A program made the translations under genes and the position numbers. The notes below the pieces were generated by a model. That model saw only the letters and a program-made list of their open reading frames with translations. It was not told the DNA's origin and made no database searches. Below are positions 35,985 through 45,624 of a stretch of DNA of 64,000 nt, piece after piece; position 1 is the stretch's first letter; each line of letters opens with the position of its first letter. Origin of the DNA: Acidilobus sp. 7A (lineage in GTDB: Archaea; Thermoproteota; Thermoprotei_A; Sulfolobales; Acidilobaceae); NCBI RefSeq assembly GCF_003431325.1, contig NZ_CP010515.1, positions 62,001-126,000 on the forward strand, read 5' to 3'.

Positions 35985-36587
35985 GTGTCCGAGAGACGTG
36001 TCCTAGGACAACGGCGTGCCCGAGCACTTGGCCCCTGTTGAGTCAGTGTCCCCAAGATGCGTCCCAGGGACACAGGGCGCTGGCCCTGTGCGCTGGACGA
36101 GGCTGCAAGCTGGGCCATATGATGGAGCAGGCCACGCTCGCGCTATGTCTGGCCGGCCCCAGGGACACCCTCCCATACGCGTTAGCCCTTGGTGTTTTCC
36201 ATACAAGGTTGTGTAAAAAAGCGACAGAGTAGGGAGAGGCCTCATGGCCGCTCAGGACCGCGTCCTGGCCCAGCCTCAAGGCCACCGCTCGCCCCTCCAG
36301 GCCGTAAGGGCCTGACCTCCTTTGCGAGCCTACGCGCCTGTAAGGCCATGCGGCTGGTCAGTCGTGCCTGCGGACATTTGGGGAGACACTTGACTAGACA
36401 CTTAGAGTGCCTCGAGAACAGTCATCGGTACCTGTATGACGCTCAGCGGCACTGGCTCGATCGGAGCGGATATTACAGCAGATACTGACATGACTGCGCG
36501 GACCGCACGCCTATGCCTGCCCCTCCTGCCCTGCGTACTCCTCAACCTCTCCGCTAGCCTGAGAGCTCAGCACGACCGTGCTAGGCC
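35985..36587 (-). repeat. Right arm of the 2.3-kb inverted-repeat element
   Basis: Reverse complement matches 34304-34898. The outer end at 36587 is marked by CACGACCGTGCTAGGCC. It contains the palindrome at 36194-36219. An FkbM gene begins about 100 bases beyond it. Confidence 0.75.
36194..36219. repeat. Palindromic motif, copy 3
   Basis: GTTTTCCATACAAGGTTGTG then TAAAAAA: the right-arm counterpart of 34654-34678 in opposite orientation. Confidence 0.4.
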
Positions 36588-36684
36588 GACAACATGAGTC
36601 CGAGTTACAAGACGTGGGCTCTGACAGGGCCTACAGACATAATAAGTTTTTAATTTAAGTTGACTTTATCTATGTTGAGCTGAG

Positions 36685-37782
36685 TTGCTGAGCCTGGCTG
36701 AGGCTAAGGAGAAGGCCCTGAAGGCGCTATCCGCCAGGAAGCTTATGGAGAGGGGCTGGCTCAGCGCCCTCGTGGGCTACTTAGCCAAAAGGGAGGAGCT
36801 GAGCGTTAGGCTGAAGTACATAGGTGACGTAAGGCTGCAAAGGGAGGAGTTTGAGATCTTGGCAATATTTACGTATTATGCCTCCAAGTGCTGGCCAGGG
36901 CTGCCTGAGGAGCTGGCTAGGACTTTTAGTAGCTCCCTTGAACCGAGAAGGGCCTTCTCTTTGCTATTGACAGGCCTTTCATTAGCTTCGAGTGCATGTA
37001 AACTACAAAGCTCTGGCAATAAGGTCTTAATTAACATGAGCCCAGAGTCCTTGACGCTGACCTCATGGACCCAGTCCAGCACCGTTTCAATTAACATGAG
37101 CCCAAAGAGGTTAAGTCTAGAGGTCAACGGCGTCTCTGCTGCTCTCAACCCTAATTGTGTAACCCGCTCTCTTTCCGACGTTTTTGTAGAGATCCAATAC
37201 GAGGTCCCTGAGGTGCTCTCCGGCCTCAGGGGCAAAGACATAATTGACGTGGGAGCCAACGTAGGTGACACGGCCCTCTACTTTGTCCTCAACGGGGCAA
37301 GGAAGGTGATAGCCGTTGAGCCCCTGCCCAACGTAGCCAAGTGCGCAGAGGAGAACGCGAGGCTAAACGGCGCGGCTGACAAGGTAAAGGTGATAAACGC
37401 GGCCCTTAGCGATGAGCCTGTGAGTATCCCATGCAATACTGATACGTTGTTGTCTGCCGGTTTCTCTACGCTTAAGGGCAACGGCCCATGTAAGGTGCCT
37501 GGCGTCACTTTAGGCTACCTCCTCAACATGGTTGAGGACCCATATCTGCTCAAGATGGACTGCGAGGGCTGCGAGGCGCAAGTAATACTTGGCCCCGAGA
37601 GGGAGAAGTTAAGGGCTTTCGAGCACATAATATTTGAGACGCATCCTCACATTACCAGCGTCAGCAACGAGAAGTTACTTGCCTCACTTAAGGAACTAGG
37701 TTTTGAGTGTAGGCTCCACAGAGTACTCTCTCAAAAGGTAGAACTTAACATCTATCACTGTAAGAACTCTAAGCCAAGGTAA
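36685..37782 (+). CDS. FkbM-family methyltransferase
   Basis: A 365-residue protein. The N-terminal 165 residues are helical and not assigned. The C-terminal SAM-dependent methyltransferase has IIDVGANVGDTALYFVLNG (motif I), VIAVEPLPNVAKCAEENARLNG (motif II), YLLKMDCEGCEAQVILG and HIIFETHPH. The family methylates hydroxyl groups, often on glycans. The TTG start at 36685 follows a TTTAATTTAAG TATA region. A frameshifted paralogue with the same N-terminal part lies at 48773-49803. Confidence 0.88.
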   Translation: MLSLAEAKEKALKALSARKLMERGWLSALVGYLAKREELSVRLKYIGDVRLQREEFEILAIFTYYASKCWPGLPEELARTFSSSLEPRRAFSLLLTGLSLASSACKLQSSGNKVLINMSPESLTLTSWTQSSTVSINMSPKRLSLEVNGVSAALNPNCVTRSLSDVFVEIQYEVPEVLSGLRGKDIIDVGANVGDTALYFVLNGARKVIAVEPLPNVAKCAEENARLNGAADKVKVINAALSDEPVSIPCNTDTLLSAGFSTLKGNGPCKVPGVTLGYLLNMVEDPYLLKMDCEGCEAQVILGPEREKLRAFEHIIFETHPHITSVSNEKLLASLKELGFECRLHRVLSQKVELNIYHCKNSKPR

Positions 37783-38204
37783 CTTAACAGAGCATTCTGA
37801 AGGATGCGTGGTAACAAGCCCCTAAGCTTTGGCTGAAGCTCTCCAGTCCTATAAGGAAAGCCGAAGGCTAGACACCTGGCCTGCTATCTGGCTCGTTCTC
37901 ACAACCCCTTAGGGGCTAGCCAGAAGCTAAGCCACAGCATGTCGTGGCCTTAGCGCTTCTTGCTATGGCCAGTCGCTAAATTATATAAGATGGGTTAAAT
38001 CGTTGATAACGTTATTTATTTGAACGCTTTACATTAACGGTCACGGCTACCTAGCCACGTCAGCTGCCAGTTGTCTCTAATACGCTGGGGGTACCTAAGC
38101 TCATGGACGTCAAGACAAAGCGAAGCTTCTATTAGGCCCATGCCACTCTAAGGCCGTCCTTCCCTTTATATGGCGTTGTAGAAGTTTGTTCCTCTTTGAT
38201 CCTA
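37783..38204. other. Intergenic region, no gene seen
   Basis: The first 20 bases (AACAGAGCATTCTGAAG) are shared with the sequence after the FkbM paralogue at 49803, so the duplication extended past the gene. CCCCTAAGC...AGGGGCTAGCC segments at 37820-37930 may form a weak hairpin. 37985-38040 is AT-rich. Confidence 0.4.
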
Positions 38205-38380
38205 AGCCCTTGCCAGCTCCCTAATCACCTAGTTAAGCCTCTCCTTGAACTTCTCATAGCTGAAGCCCTTGCCAGCTCCCTGGCCCTAGCCGAGAGCTCC
38301 CTTAGCCTCCCAAGGTCATCGAGCAGAGACCTAACTATGTGAGCCGCCTCCTCAACGCTCGTGTGGCTGACGCCTGAGGA
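38205..38380 (-). pseudogene. Glycosyltransferase C-terminal fragment
   Basis: Minus-strand frame VSHTSVEEAAHIVRSLLDD...RLRELSARARELA matches the last 60 residues of the family 4 glycosyltransferases at 41102 and 43961. A short duplication (CCCTTGCCAGCTCCC twice, at 38208 and 38265) breaks the end. The rest of the gene is missing, replaced on the other side by the integrase remnant. Confidence 0.65.
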
Positions 38381-38466
38381 GGTTAAGAGGCAGATAAGGG
38401 AGCTCCTGGAGGCGGTGAGGGAGTTCAAGAGGGCCCAGGCCTCACGTTAAGGCGCCATGAGCCTGA

Positions 38467-38498
38467 CCACCTTTCCCCAGAAGGTTCTGGGGAAAAGT
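38467..38498. repeat. Hairpin repeat, copy 2
   Basis: The reverse complement of this block matches 35069-35098 over about 30 bases (CCCCAGAACCTTCTGGGG core). It lies just downstream of the integrase remnant, in inverted orientation relative to copy 1. Confidence 0.5.
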
Positions 38499-38517
38499 GG
38501 TCAAGCGCTCTAGCGCT

Positions 38518-38800
38518 TCAGGTCCTCCTGAGGCCAGCGAGGACCTCCTCAGCTACCTTCACCTCAGTGTAGTGAAGGATGTGGTCAAGGGAGCTGTGGC
38601 CCATAATCTTGGCAACGATTGAGAGCGAGCGGCTGAGACTCAGCAGGTGCGCGATGAAGGCGTACCTGAGGCTGTGGGTGTTGAACTCATACGTCCTCCT
38701 ACAGTACGTCTTGACTGCCTGCTTTGGGCTCCTGAGGGCTGAGGCCTGGCGCAGGCGGCCTGAAGTAGCTGCCTCCTTCCTCAGCCCTCAGGGAGCACCA
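38518..38800 (-). pseudogene. Tyrosine recombinase (integrase) C-terminal remnant
   Basis: The minus strand encodes NTHSLRYAFIAHLLSLS, then IVAKIMGHSSLDHILHYTEV and AEEVLAGLRRT, then stop. These are the HxLR, GH(S/T) and catalytic Tyr motifs of the XerA/phage integrase family. The N-terminal core with the first catalytic Arg is not in the same frame. A short frame at 38781-38981 (ETYQRTLTPMKTMVLPEG) may be another piece. It marks the site as a former integrated plasmid or virus. Confidence 0.75.
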
Positions 38801-39058
38801 TGGTCTTCATGGGTGTGAGCGTCCTCTGGTACGTCTCCAGGAAGTCTAGGCCTGCGTCCCAGCCCTTCTCAGCGCGTAGCCCATAGCACTCTGCCGTTAC
38901 CTTAGGCTGCAGACTGTACCCATAATGACGCGGCCTGCCGCCTCGGCTCCTGGGCGTGTCCCTTGGCCAAGGCTGAGACACTTGAGGGAGACACCAAGGA
39001 GGTGTCTCCGTGAACCCAGCACGTTATAGCCTTCGGACTCCCTGCCGACGGAGGGCCC

Positions 39059-39538
39059 ATGGTAGTACGGAGCGTTGAGGAGCTGAGGAGGGTCCAGGAG
39101 GGCTGGAGGCTCACGAGGGACAGGAAGGGCTTCAAGATGAGGGGGCCAGGAGGGAGGTGGGAAAGGGTCTCAAGGGACCTTGAAGTCGTGGCTGCTGAGC
39201 TCTACGAGTCGCAGAGATCCGAGAGGGGTGGGAGGGCAAGGGCTGTGGGGGCTGCTCAAGGAGAGGGAGCGACAGTGCCTTGAGGAGCTTAGTAAGTGCT
39301 CTAACGCCTACAGGCCCCTGCTACTCAAGTCCATGAAGCTCATCCTGGAACTTTGGCAGCTGGCCAAGGGCTATGGGTAGAGCTCGCCAGCTCTGCCCAA
39401 GGAGGCAAGGGACTACCTCATGGCCTACGTGATCCCCAAGGCGCGGAGGCTTTTCATAGAGATCGCCAATGTGCTGAAGGAGAAGGAGGGCTTCGACGAA
39501 GATCTCCTGGCAGAGGCCCTCGTGCACACCGAGCTCTG
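39059..39538 (+). pseudogene. Broken element gene of unknown function
   Basis: Three coding-like segments in three frames: VRSVEELRRVQEGWRLTRDR..., then LLKERERQCLEELSKCSN...LELWQLAKGYG, then ARDYLMAYVIPKARRLFIEIANVL...VHTEL and stop. Together they would make one helical protein of about 155 residues with two frameshifts and a stop. It lies next to the integrase remnant, so it was probably part of the same integrated element. Confidence 0.5.
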
Positions 39539-39926
39539 AGCCCGCCAACTGCGGTCAGCCCTGAGGCCGGCCGAGGCCAGACCATGGGCAGCTTTAAATT
39601 TCATTTCGAAATTGCATAAATGCCTACTAGGCCGTAAGTAGCTTTCACTATAATCCGTGTAAAGCTCCAACCTGTAGCCAGGACCTGAGGTTAGGCTACT
39701 CTAGAGTTTTTGGCCTCCGCCAGTAAGGCGTAAGCCCCTAGCCCGTTTTCAGTTAAAAGTTGCGTGAGCGGCCTAGGCGGTGACTTATGGAAAGACTGCA
39801 TCCAATGTAAACCTTTCTAAATTCCTGGAGTCAAGCCAAGATTCTACCATAGCTTAGAGCCCGCTATGCTAACAGACATTATAAATACCGGCTAAGCGTT
39901 TTCTAACCAACGAGGTAGGCAGGACC
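39539..39926. other. Intergenic region, no gene seen
   Basis: No convincing coding sequence. CATTATAAATACC at 39878-39892 is a TATA box about 30 bases before the downstream glycosyltransferase. Confidence 0.45.
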
Positions 39927-40876
39927 GTGACAGTGATATCGGTCATCATGACAACATACAACGCGGAGAGGACTATAAGGAAGGCCTTAGAGGGCTTAAC
40001 GTCAGTCCTTAATGAGCTTGGGGCCGACTACGAGATCGTTGTCACAGACAACGAGTCAAGCGATAACACGGTAGAGGTTCTTAACGAGTTCGGCGCCAGG
40101 GTAAAGGTCATGAAGTGCACGAGAGGCCTGGGAAGGCGCGTGGCCGCCTCGATGAGCAGGGGCGACTACCTCCTTTTCTACGACGCCGACGCGTACGCCA
40201 ACAGAGAGCAGCTGTACAACTTCCTTTCAACGGTCATTAAAAGAGGGGTTGGGTTCTCGCTGGCCCACTCAGGCGTTTACATAGCCTCCAGGAGGTGCTA
40301 TAGCCTAACGGGCGGCTTCCCAGACCTCAACTTCGGCGAGGACTACCCGTTCTGGGCTCGGCCTTCACTTTCTGCAGGTCCCTCTACTACCCGGTCAGGG
40401 TCGCCTGCAACGCTCCGAGGCTTTACGCTGTGAGGGGCTACCGAGGCGAGCGCCGCTACACGAAGGGCCTCCTCCACTTCATCTTTAGGCAGCTCAAGAA
40501 CGAGGTCCACAGGCTGAGGGGCTGGGCCCTGTCCCCCTCAGAGGTAGCGCAAGTGGTCAGGGGAGGTGACCCTCTGATGATAGGCGGCCTCTTCCTGCTA
40601 GGCCCCCTTTCGAGCCTGATCGGGGACAGGGTCTCCAGGGGCTTCTCGAACGTGGAGCTCGTTTACCTGCAGGAGCTGAGGAACATGGGCAAAATAGAGG
40701 ACGTAAGCCCTGAGGGCAAGTACGTAGTCCAGGACATATATTTCGTGAGGGACTGGCGCAGTATCTTCGAGGAGTTCCTACGGAGGCTGAGGCCCTACGG
40801 GCCTGAGGTCATAGAGCACGATTACGCCAGGATAATTTATACGCAGCCCGACATAGTATCCTGTCCGCCACCTTAA
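39927..40876 (+). pseudogene. Family 2 glycosyltransferase, frameshifted
   Basis: The N-terminal GT-A domain has ISVIMTTYNAERTIRKALEGL, DYEIVVTDNESSDNT and LLFYDADAYANREQL, then GGFPDLNFGEDYPFW. The frame then slips near 40355 (TTCTGGGCTCGGCC) and resumes as CRSLYYPVRVACNAPRLYAVRGYRGE up to the end. A single-base change joins both parts into about 316 residues. The C-terminal half has a hydrophobic stretch (GGLFLLGPLSSLIG). It is either a real frameshift or a sequencing error. Confidence 0.72.
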
Positions 40877-41101
40877 GCCGTAAGCGCCCAGCGACAGAAC
40901 CATTGCTATGATGTGACTTAAATAACCCTTTTAGCAAGGCAGGGCGTTAGAGGCCTTATGAGGACTTCTAAGGTAATGTTAAAGGCGTAGTAAGAGCGTT
41001 TTTGATCGGCTTTAGCTAAGACCTAATAATCCTTGTGTGAAAAGCCCTTGCTGACAGTTGACTTTTAATAGCATAAGGCCCCCTTGTAGTTGGGGAAGCC
41101 C
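40877..41101. other. Intergenic region with half palindrome
   Basis: No gene. CCTTGTGTGAAAA at 41033-41045 repeats one half of the palindromic motif found at 10108, 34654 and 36194. ACTTTTAATAGC at 41060 is a TATA-like box for the downstream transferase. Confidence 0.4.
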
Positions 41102-42244
41102 ATGAGGATAGCGTTGGTCTACCCGCTCTTCGAGGGGGTTGGTGGGTCTGAGAGGCTAACCCTCGACATGTACAGGGCTCTGAGAGATCTCGGCTACGAG
41201 GTTGACCTCTATACTGCCCACTTGAACGAGGGCGCCTGGCAGGTGCTGACGGATGGCATGGATGACATACCGAGGCCAACTGTTCTCAGGGAGCCGCCTA
41301 TAAACAAGCTCTTCAACAGAGTGCTGATGCTCAGGGGACTCCTGACGGTATCATATCTGGGAAAGCACGCTAAAAATCTTAGACATCGCTATGACTTAAT
41401 CATTGAGACTGAGAGCAACGTACCACTCAAATGGGCTGACGTCTCTTACGTGCACTTCCCGACTGTCGACATTCTGAAGTTCTATTTGGAGCACCAGCAC
41501 AGGTTGCGCCTCTATGAGAGGGCCTACAACTCGCTTGTCATCTGGATGGCCAGGGCGCTCTCAGATGGCACTAGGCCCGTTATGACCAACAGCACCTGGA
41601 CAGCTAATTACATAAGGGAGGCATATAGAAACCAGAGAATATACATTGTTCACCCCCCGGTTAACGTGGAGGAGCTGTCGTCAATAGGCGGCGACAGGGG
41701 CAGGATAGTTCTGACGGTGAGCAGAATGGACTTGGGCAAGAAGGTTACTGAGATCCCAGAGATTGCAAGGCTCGTGCCTGAGGCGGTGTTCTACCTGGTC
41801 GGCAGCACCAGCGTATACTCGGGGCCTGCGATCAGGGAGCTGAAGAGGAGGGCTGAGGGGCTGGGCAACTTCCACCTTGAGACCGACGTGCCAAGGAAAA
41901 GGATAATTGAGCTGATGTCCCAGGCCTCAATATACCTTCACCCTCCCTTCGCCGAGCACTTCGGGGTAGCGATTGCTGAGGCCGCTGCAGCAGGCCTTGT
42001 GCCAGTGGTCTACAGGGACGGGGGTGGGTGGACTGACATAGCCTCAAGGGTGGACCAGGGGCTTGGGTACACGAGCGTTGAGGAGGCTGCCCACATAGTC
42101 AGGTCGTTACTTAACGACGCTGAGAGGCTTAAGGCGCTCTCAACGAGGGCGAGGGAGGTGGCGAAGGGGTTCAGCTACGAAAGGTTCAAGATAAGGCTTA
42201 GCGAGGTAATTAGCTCCCTGAGCCCAGACCTCTCAGCTAAATAG
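41102..42244 (+). CDS. Family 4 glycosyltransferase (copy 1 of an inverted pair)
   Basis: A 380-residue GT-B enzyme. It has MRIALVYPLFEGVGGSERLTLDM at the N-terminus, then VSYVHFPTVD and HPPVNVEELSSIGGDRGR. The donor-binding motif is HPPFAEHFGVAIAEAAAAGL. The layout resembles ALG11-type mannosyltransferases. I prefer ATG 41102 to TTG 41090. It is paralogous to the minus-strand gene at 43961; 41933-42087 is identical, base for base, to the reverse complement of 44118-44272. The flippase gene lies between the two copies. Confidence 0.9.
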   Translation: MRIALVYPLFEGVGGSERLTLDMYRALRDLGYEVDLYTAHLNEGAWQVLTDGMDDIPRPTVLREPPINKLFNRVLMLRGLLTVSYLGKHAKNLRHRYDLIIETESNVPLKWADVSYVHFPTVDILKFYLEHQHRLRLYERAYNSLVIWMARALSDGTRPVMTNSTWTANYIREAYRNQRIYIVHPPVNVEELSSIGGDRGRIVLTVSRMDLGKKVTEIPEIARLVPEAVFYLVGSTSVYSGPAIRELKRRAEGLGNFHLETDVPRKRIIELMSQASIYLHPPFAEHFGVAIAEAAAAGLVPVVYRDGGGWTDIASRVDQGLGYTSVEEAAHIVRSLLNDAERLKALSTRAREVAKGFSYERFKIRLSEVISSLSPDLSAK

Positions 42245-42296
42245 CGTAATCAGCCTGTGCGAGGTTACAGTTAATCATAGGCCCTTCTATGAGCTT

Positions 42297-43736
42297 TTAC
42301 TGCGCCCTCTGAGGATCTGGCATTGGAAGGCCGAGGAGGGACCAGGTCCTCGCCACGAGCCCTCTCAGGCTGGCTGGCGTCGCCTCAATGAGAGCTATGT
42401 AGTCGTCCGCCCTTAGAACCTTTAGAACCCTTAGCGAGGCTACCATGGCTATGCCGCCAAGGGCTATGTAGAGGGGCAGAAGGACTAAGCCAAAGCCTGT
42501 GGCAGCCTCAGCTGCAAGCGTGACCGCGAACGTTATAATGGCTGCCGAGATAGTCTTAGCGTACTCCCTAATGTCAATCTTCAGGAGGCCCAGCGACCTG
42601 GCCTTTGGGGCGGCCACGCCAAGGAAGCCAACAAGCCTCGCCAGGACATATGCGACAGCGGCGCCTGTAGCGAACCAACGCGCGATCAAAGGCGGGCTCA
42701 GCGCGGCTATGACGGCCGCAGACACTATGGCCTGGGTGCCAAGCGCCCTCGTGGCCTTCCTGGCCTGGAGGGCCTGGGTTATGGGCAGGTCGTAGTTCAT
42801 GGCGGCGTGGCCCACCATGAGGACGGCGAAGGCCTCCCAGTCGTGGACGAAGGCTGGGCCGAGGAGGAACTGTATCAGGGGCCTGCCGAGGGCAGCTATG
42901 AGGAAGAAGGGGGGCACCGTGAGCACCGTGACGTACCTTATTGCGGCCGCGACAGCCTCTCCGCTTAGGGAGCCACCCTCCTCGAACTTAACGAAGACGG
43001 GGTAAATGGCACCTGAAAGGGTGTTGTAAACAATGTTCTGAAGCATGACGGAGCCTATCATTATGATCGAGTAGGAGCCCACCTCAGCTAGGCCTATGTA
43101 CTTCAGGACGAAGAGCTTGTCGACGTTCTGAAACAGCGTCGCCATGAAGTAGCCTATGGCTATAGGGGCAGCAATAGAGAGGGCCGGAATCAGGGGGGCC
43201 TTGCTCCTGCCTCCGACTACAAAGTCCAAAGACCAATAGGTTCCTAAGGCTGCTGAGGCAGCGTCGCCAGCTACCCAGCCGGCTATTAGGCCTGCGGGGC
43301 CAAAGCCGGCAAAGAGGAGGGCAAGGCCCACGCTGTACCTAACTAATGCCCAGACGACCTGTGTAAGGCCCCACCTGCCGAACCTCGTGGAGGCCTGGAA
43401 GGCTACGTAGTAAACGTAGTTGTAGTAAGTATACGTTACTAGGTCAAGGGCCGTGAGCCTTAGCAGCCAGGCGTAGCGGGTCGTGCCATAATATAGCTCT
43501 GAGAGGGGCGATGCGAGGGCCCAGATGACCACGGCTGTGGCGACGCTAGAAACGAGAACTATCGCAAGGCCCCTAATGTATAGCCCCCTCGCCTCCTCAA
43601 GCCTGCCTGTCTGGTAGTAGCCTATGACGTACCTGCCTATGCCAAATATGGGCCACGTGAGAAGCGGCAGGAGCAGCGTGAAGAGGGTGCCAGCGGCTGC
43701 GTAGGCCCCAAGGCCTTTGAGGCTCAGGACCCTCAC
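42297..43736 (-). CDS. Polysaccharide flippase (MATE/Wzx-like)
   Basis: A 479-residue polytopic membrane protein with about 13 helices. It has the pattern of O-antigen/teichoic-acid exporters: VLSLKGLGAYAAAGTLFTLL, FGRWGLTQVVWALVRY, GYFMATLFQNVDKLFVLKYIGLAEVGSYSII. It would flip lipid-linked oligosaccharide made by the neighbouring transferases. The real protein probably begins further upstream: the same frame continues above 43736 as ATKLFSGYAVTLALQAAFYL, the normal first helix, but reaches no start codon. A GTG in another frame near 43848 suggests a frameshift around 43825. Confidence 0.88.
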   Translation of the reverse strand: MRVLSLKGLGAYAAAGTLFTLLLPLLTWPIFGIGRYVIGYYQTGRLEEARGLYIRGLAIVLVSSVATAVVIWALASPLSELYYGTTRYAWLLRLTALDLVTYTYYNYVYYVAFQASTRFGRWGLTQVVWALVRYSVGLALLFAGFGPAGLIAGWVAGDAASAALGTYWSLDFVVGGRSKAPLIPALSIAAPIAIGYFMATLFQNVDKLFVLKYIGLAEVGSYSIIMIGSVMLQNIVYNTLSGAIYPVFVKFEEGGSLSGEAVAAAIRYVTVLTVPPFFLIAALGRPLIQFLLGPAFVHDWEAFAVLMVGHAAMNYDLPITQALQARKATRALGTQAIVSAAVIAALSPPLIARWFATGAAVAYVLARLVGFLGVAAPKARSLGLLKIDIREYAKTISAAIITFAVTLAAEAATGFGLVLLPLYIALGGIAMVASLRVLKVLRADDYIALIEATPASLRGLVARTWSLLGLPMPDPQRAQ

Positions 43737-43960
43737 TATGATCAGGTAGAAGGCCGCCTGCAGGGCCAGGGTTACCGCGTAGCCGCTAAACAGCTTCGTG
43801 GCGCCGGCGAAGACCCTGGCCCTGTATGACGTACGGCTACTCCCACAGGCGATAGGCTATAGCGAGAATTAAAAAGACTTGAGGACCAGATCAAGGCGAG
43901 GGCTTTACTTTGTTTTAGGGTGCTGTTACCTCTTAACTTGCTACTAGGACTGTAAGACTT

Positions 43961-45100
43961 CTAACTCTTAGCTTTAGGTCCTGCCAGCTCCTTAATTACT
44001 TCATCAAGCCTCTCCTTAAACCTCTCGTAGCTGAACCCCTTGGCTACCTCCCTGGCCTTGGCCGATAGCTCCTTAAGCCTCCCAGGGTCGTTAAGCAGCG
44101 ACCTTATTATTGATGCGGCCTCCTCAACGCTCGTGTACCCAAGCCCCTGGTCCACCCTTGAGGCTATGTCAGTCCACCCACCCCCGTCCCTGTAGACCAC
44201 TGGCACAAGGCCTGCTGCAGCGGCCTCAGCAATCGCTACCCCGAAGTGCTCGGCGAAGGGAGGGTGAAGGTAAATTGAGGCCTGTGACATGAGCTCGAGG
44301 ATCCTCCTCCTTGGCACGTCGGTCTCAAGGTGGAAGTTGTTTAGACCCTCAGCCCTCTCCTTGAGGACCTCTAGAACGGGCCCTGAGTCAAGTCTTGTAG
44401 ATCCAACTAGGTAGAACTCGGCCTCAGGCACAAGCTTAGCCACCTCCGGGATCTCAGTAACATTCTTGCCCCAGTCTATTCTGCTCACAGTAAGAACTAT
44501 CCTGCCCCTGTCGCCGCCTATTGACGACAGCTCCTCCACGTTAACCGGGGGGTGAACGACGTAGACCCTCTTGCTACCGTATGTCTCCCTTATGTACTTA
44601 GCTGACCAGGTGCTGTTGGTCATCACAGGCTTAGTGTAATCCGCGAGCGCCCTGGCCATCCAGATGACAAGCGAGTTGTAGGCCCTCTCATAGAGGCGCA
44701 ACCTGTGCTGGTGCTCCAATAACTTCAGACTGTCGACAAGCGGGAAGTGCACGTAAGTGGCGTCTGCCCACCTGAACGGCACGCTAATCTGGGTCTCAAT
44801 AACTAGGTCGTAGTGGGGCCTGAGCCTCTCAACGGGTTCCTCTAGGCGCCAAGCAGCTAAGAGCATCCTAAGTAGCTGCGCTTTGCGAAAAATCTTACTG
44901 ATCATAGGTTCCCTGAGGATAATTGGCTCTGGAACATCACTCATGCCATTAGTTATTACATCCCAGGCTCTCTTATCAAAATAGGCCGTATAAAGATCAA
45001 CGTCATGGCCTAGATCCTTCAAGGCTCTGCGCATCTCTAGGAGTAGCCTCTCAGCTCCTCCGGCGCTGAAGAACACCGCGTGGATCAGCGCTACCCTCAC
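43961..45100 (-). CDS. Family 4 glycosyltransferase (copy 2 of an inverted pair)
   Basis: A 379-residue GT-B enzyme starting at ATG 45100 (MRVALIHAVFFSAGGAERLLLEM). It is strongly similar to 41102-42244 along its whole length, with the same HPPVNVEELSSIGGDRGR and HPPFAEHFGVAIAEAAAAGL. Two blocks are identical at DNA level: 155 bases near the donor site, and about 70 bases over HQHRLRLYERAYNSLVIWMA. The N-terminal acceptor halves differ more, so the two may act on different acceptors. Confidence 0.9.
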   Translation of the reverse strand: MRVALIHAVFFSAGGAERLLLEMRRALKDLGHDVDLYTAYFDKRAWDVITNGMSDVPEPIILREPMISKIFRKAQLLRMLLAAWRLEEPVERLRPHYDLVIETQISVPFRWADATYVHFPLVDSLKLLEHQHRLRLYERAYNSLVIWMARALADYTKPVMTNSTWSAKYIRETYGSKRVYVVHPPVNVEELSSIGGDRGRIVLTVSRIDWGKNVTEIPEVAKLVPEAEFYLVGSTRLDSGPVLEVLKERAEGLNNFHLETDVPRRRILELMSQASIYLHPPFAEHFGVAIAEAAAAGLVPVVYRDGGGWTDIASRVDQGLGYTSVEEAASIIRSLLNDPGRLKELSAKAREVAKGFSYERFKERLDEVIKELAGPKAKS

Positions 45101-45624
45101 TGCCTCTTCCAGGGCTAAGGCGTCGGTCCTTATTTAAAAAAGGTAACGTCAATAAGCACGTCAAGTCTTTCGATTCATTAAGCCTGACGCATTTGAGCTC
45201 CGAGTTTAACTCAAGAGTTAAAGTAAGCGGCAACTTGAAGAGGCTTCTCCTTGAAATATCTTCTACTCTATAAGGCTTAACGCCTTCTACCTTATTGTCC
45301 TTGAGTCCCTCTCCCGCGACACGCTCATAGTTGCTTACAACATAATTATGAAGTTCGACTATGCAGAGACAAGGGCGGTGATAAGGGTCAGGTCCCTTGA
45401 TATAAAGGGCCCTGTAAATGAGGCCTATGAGCTGCTCAGGGGCGGCGACTAGGATATGCTTGGCAGGGAAGGTATCGAGTCCTCAAAGGGGTTCCATGGG
45501 ACGATGTGGCCAGGGCCAAGTAAAGGGCTTTGGAGGGGATAGCGAATGAAGGGTGACGAGGGCTGAGGAGGAAGGCATATAACTTTTAATAGCTAAAATA
45601 GCTGCTAGGCCTTCAGAGGGCGGG
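45101..45624. other. Intergenic region with an orphan coding tail
   Basis: 45255-45451 reads open on the plus strand (LNAFYLIVLESLSRDTLIVA...AVIRVRSLDIKGPV and stop) with protein-like codon use but no start codon; it is probably a gene remnant. CTTTTAATAGC near 45590 is the likely TATA box for the glycosyltransferase at 45625. Confidence 0.4.
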
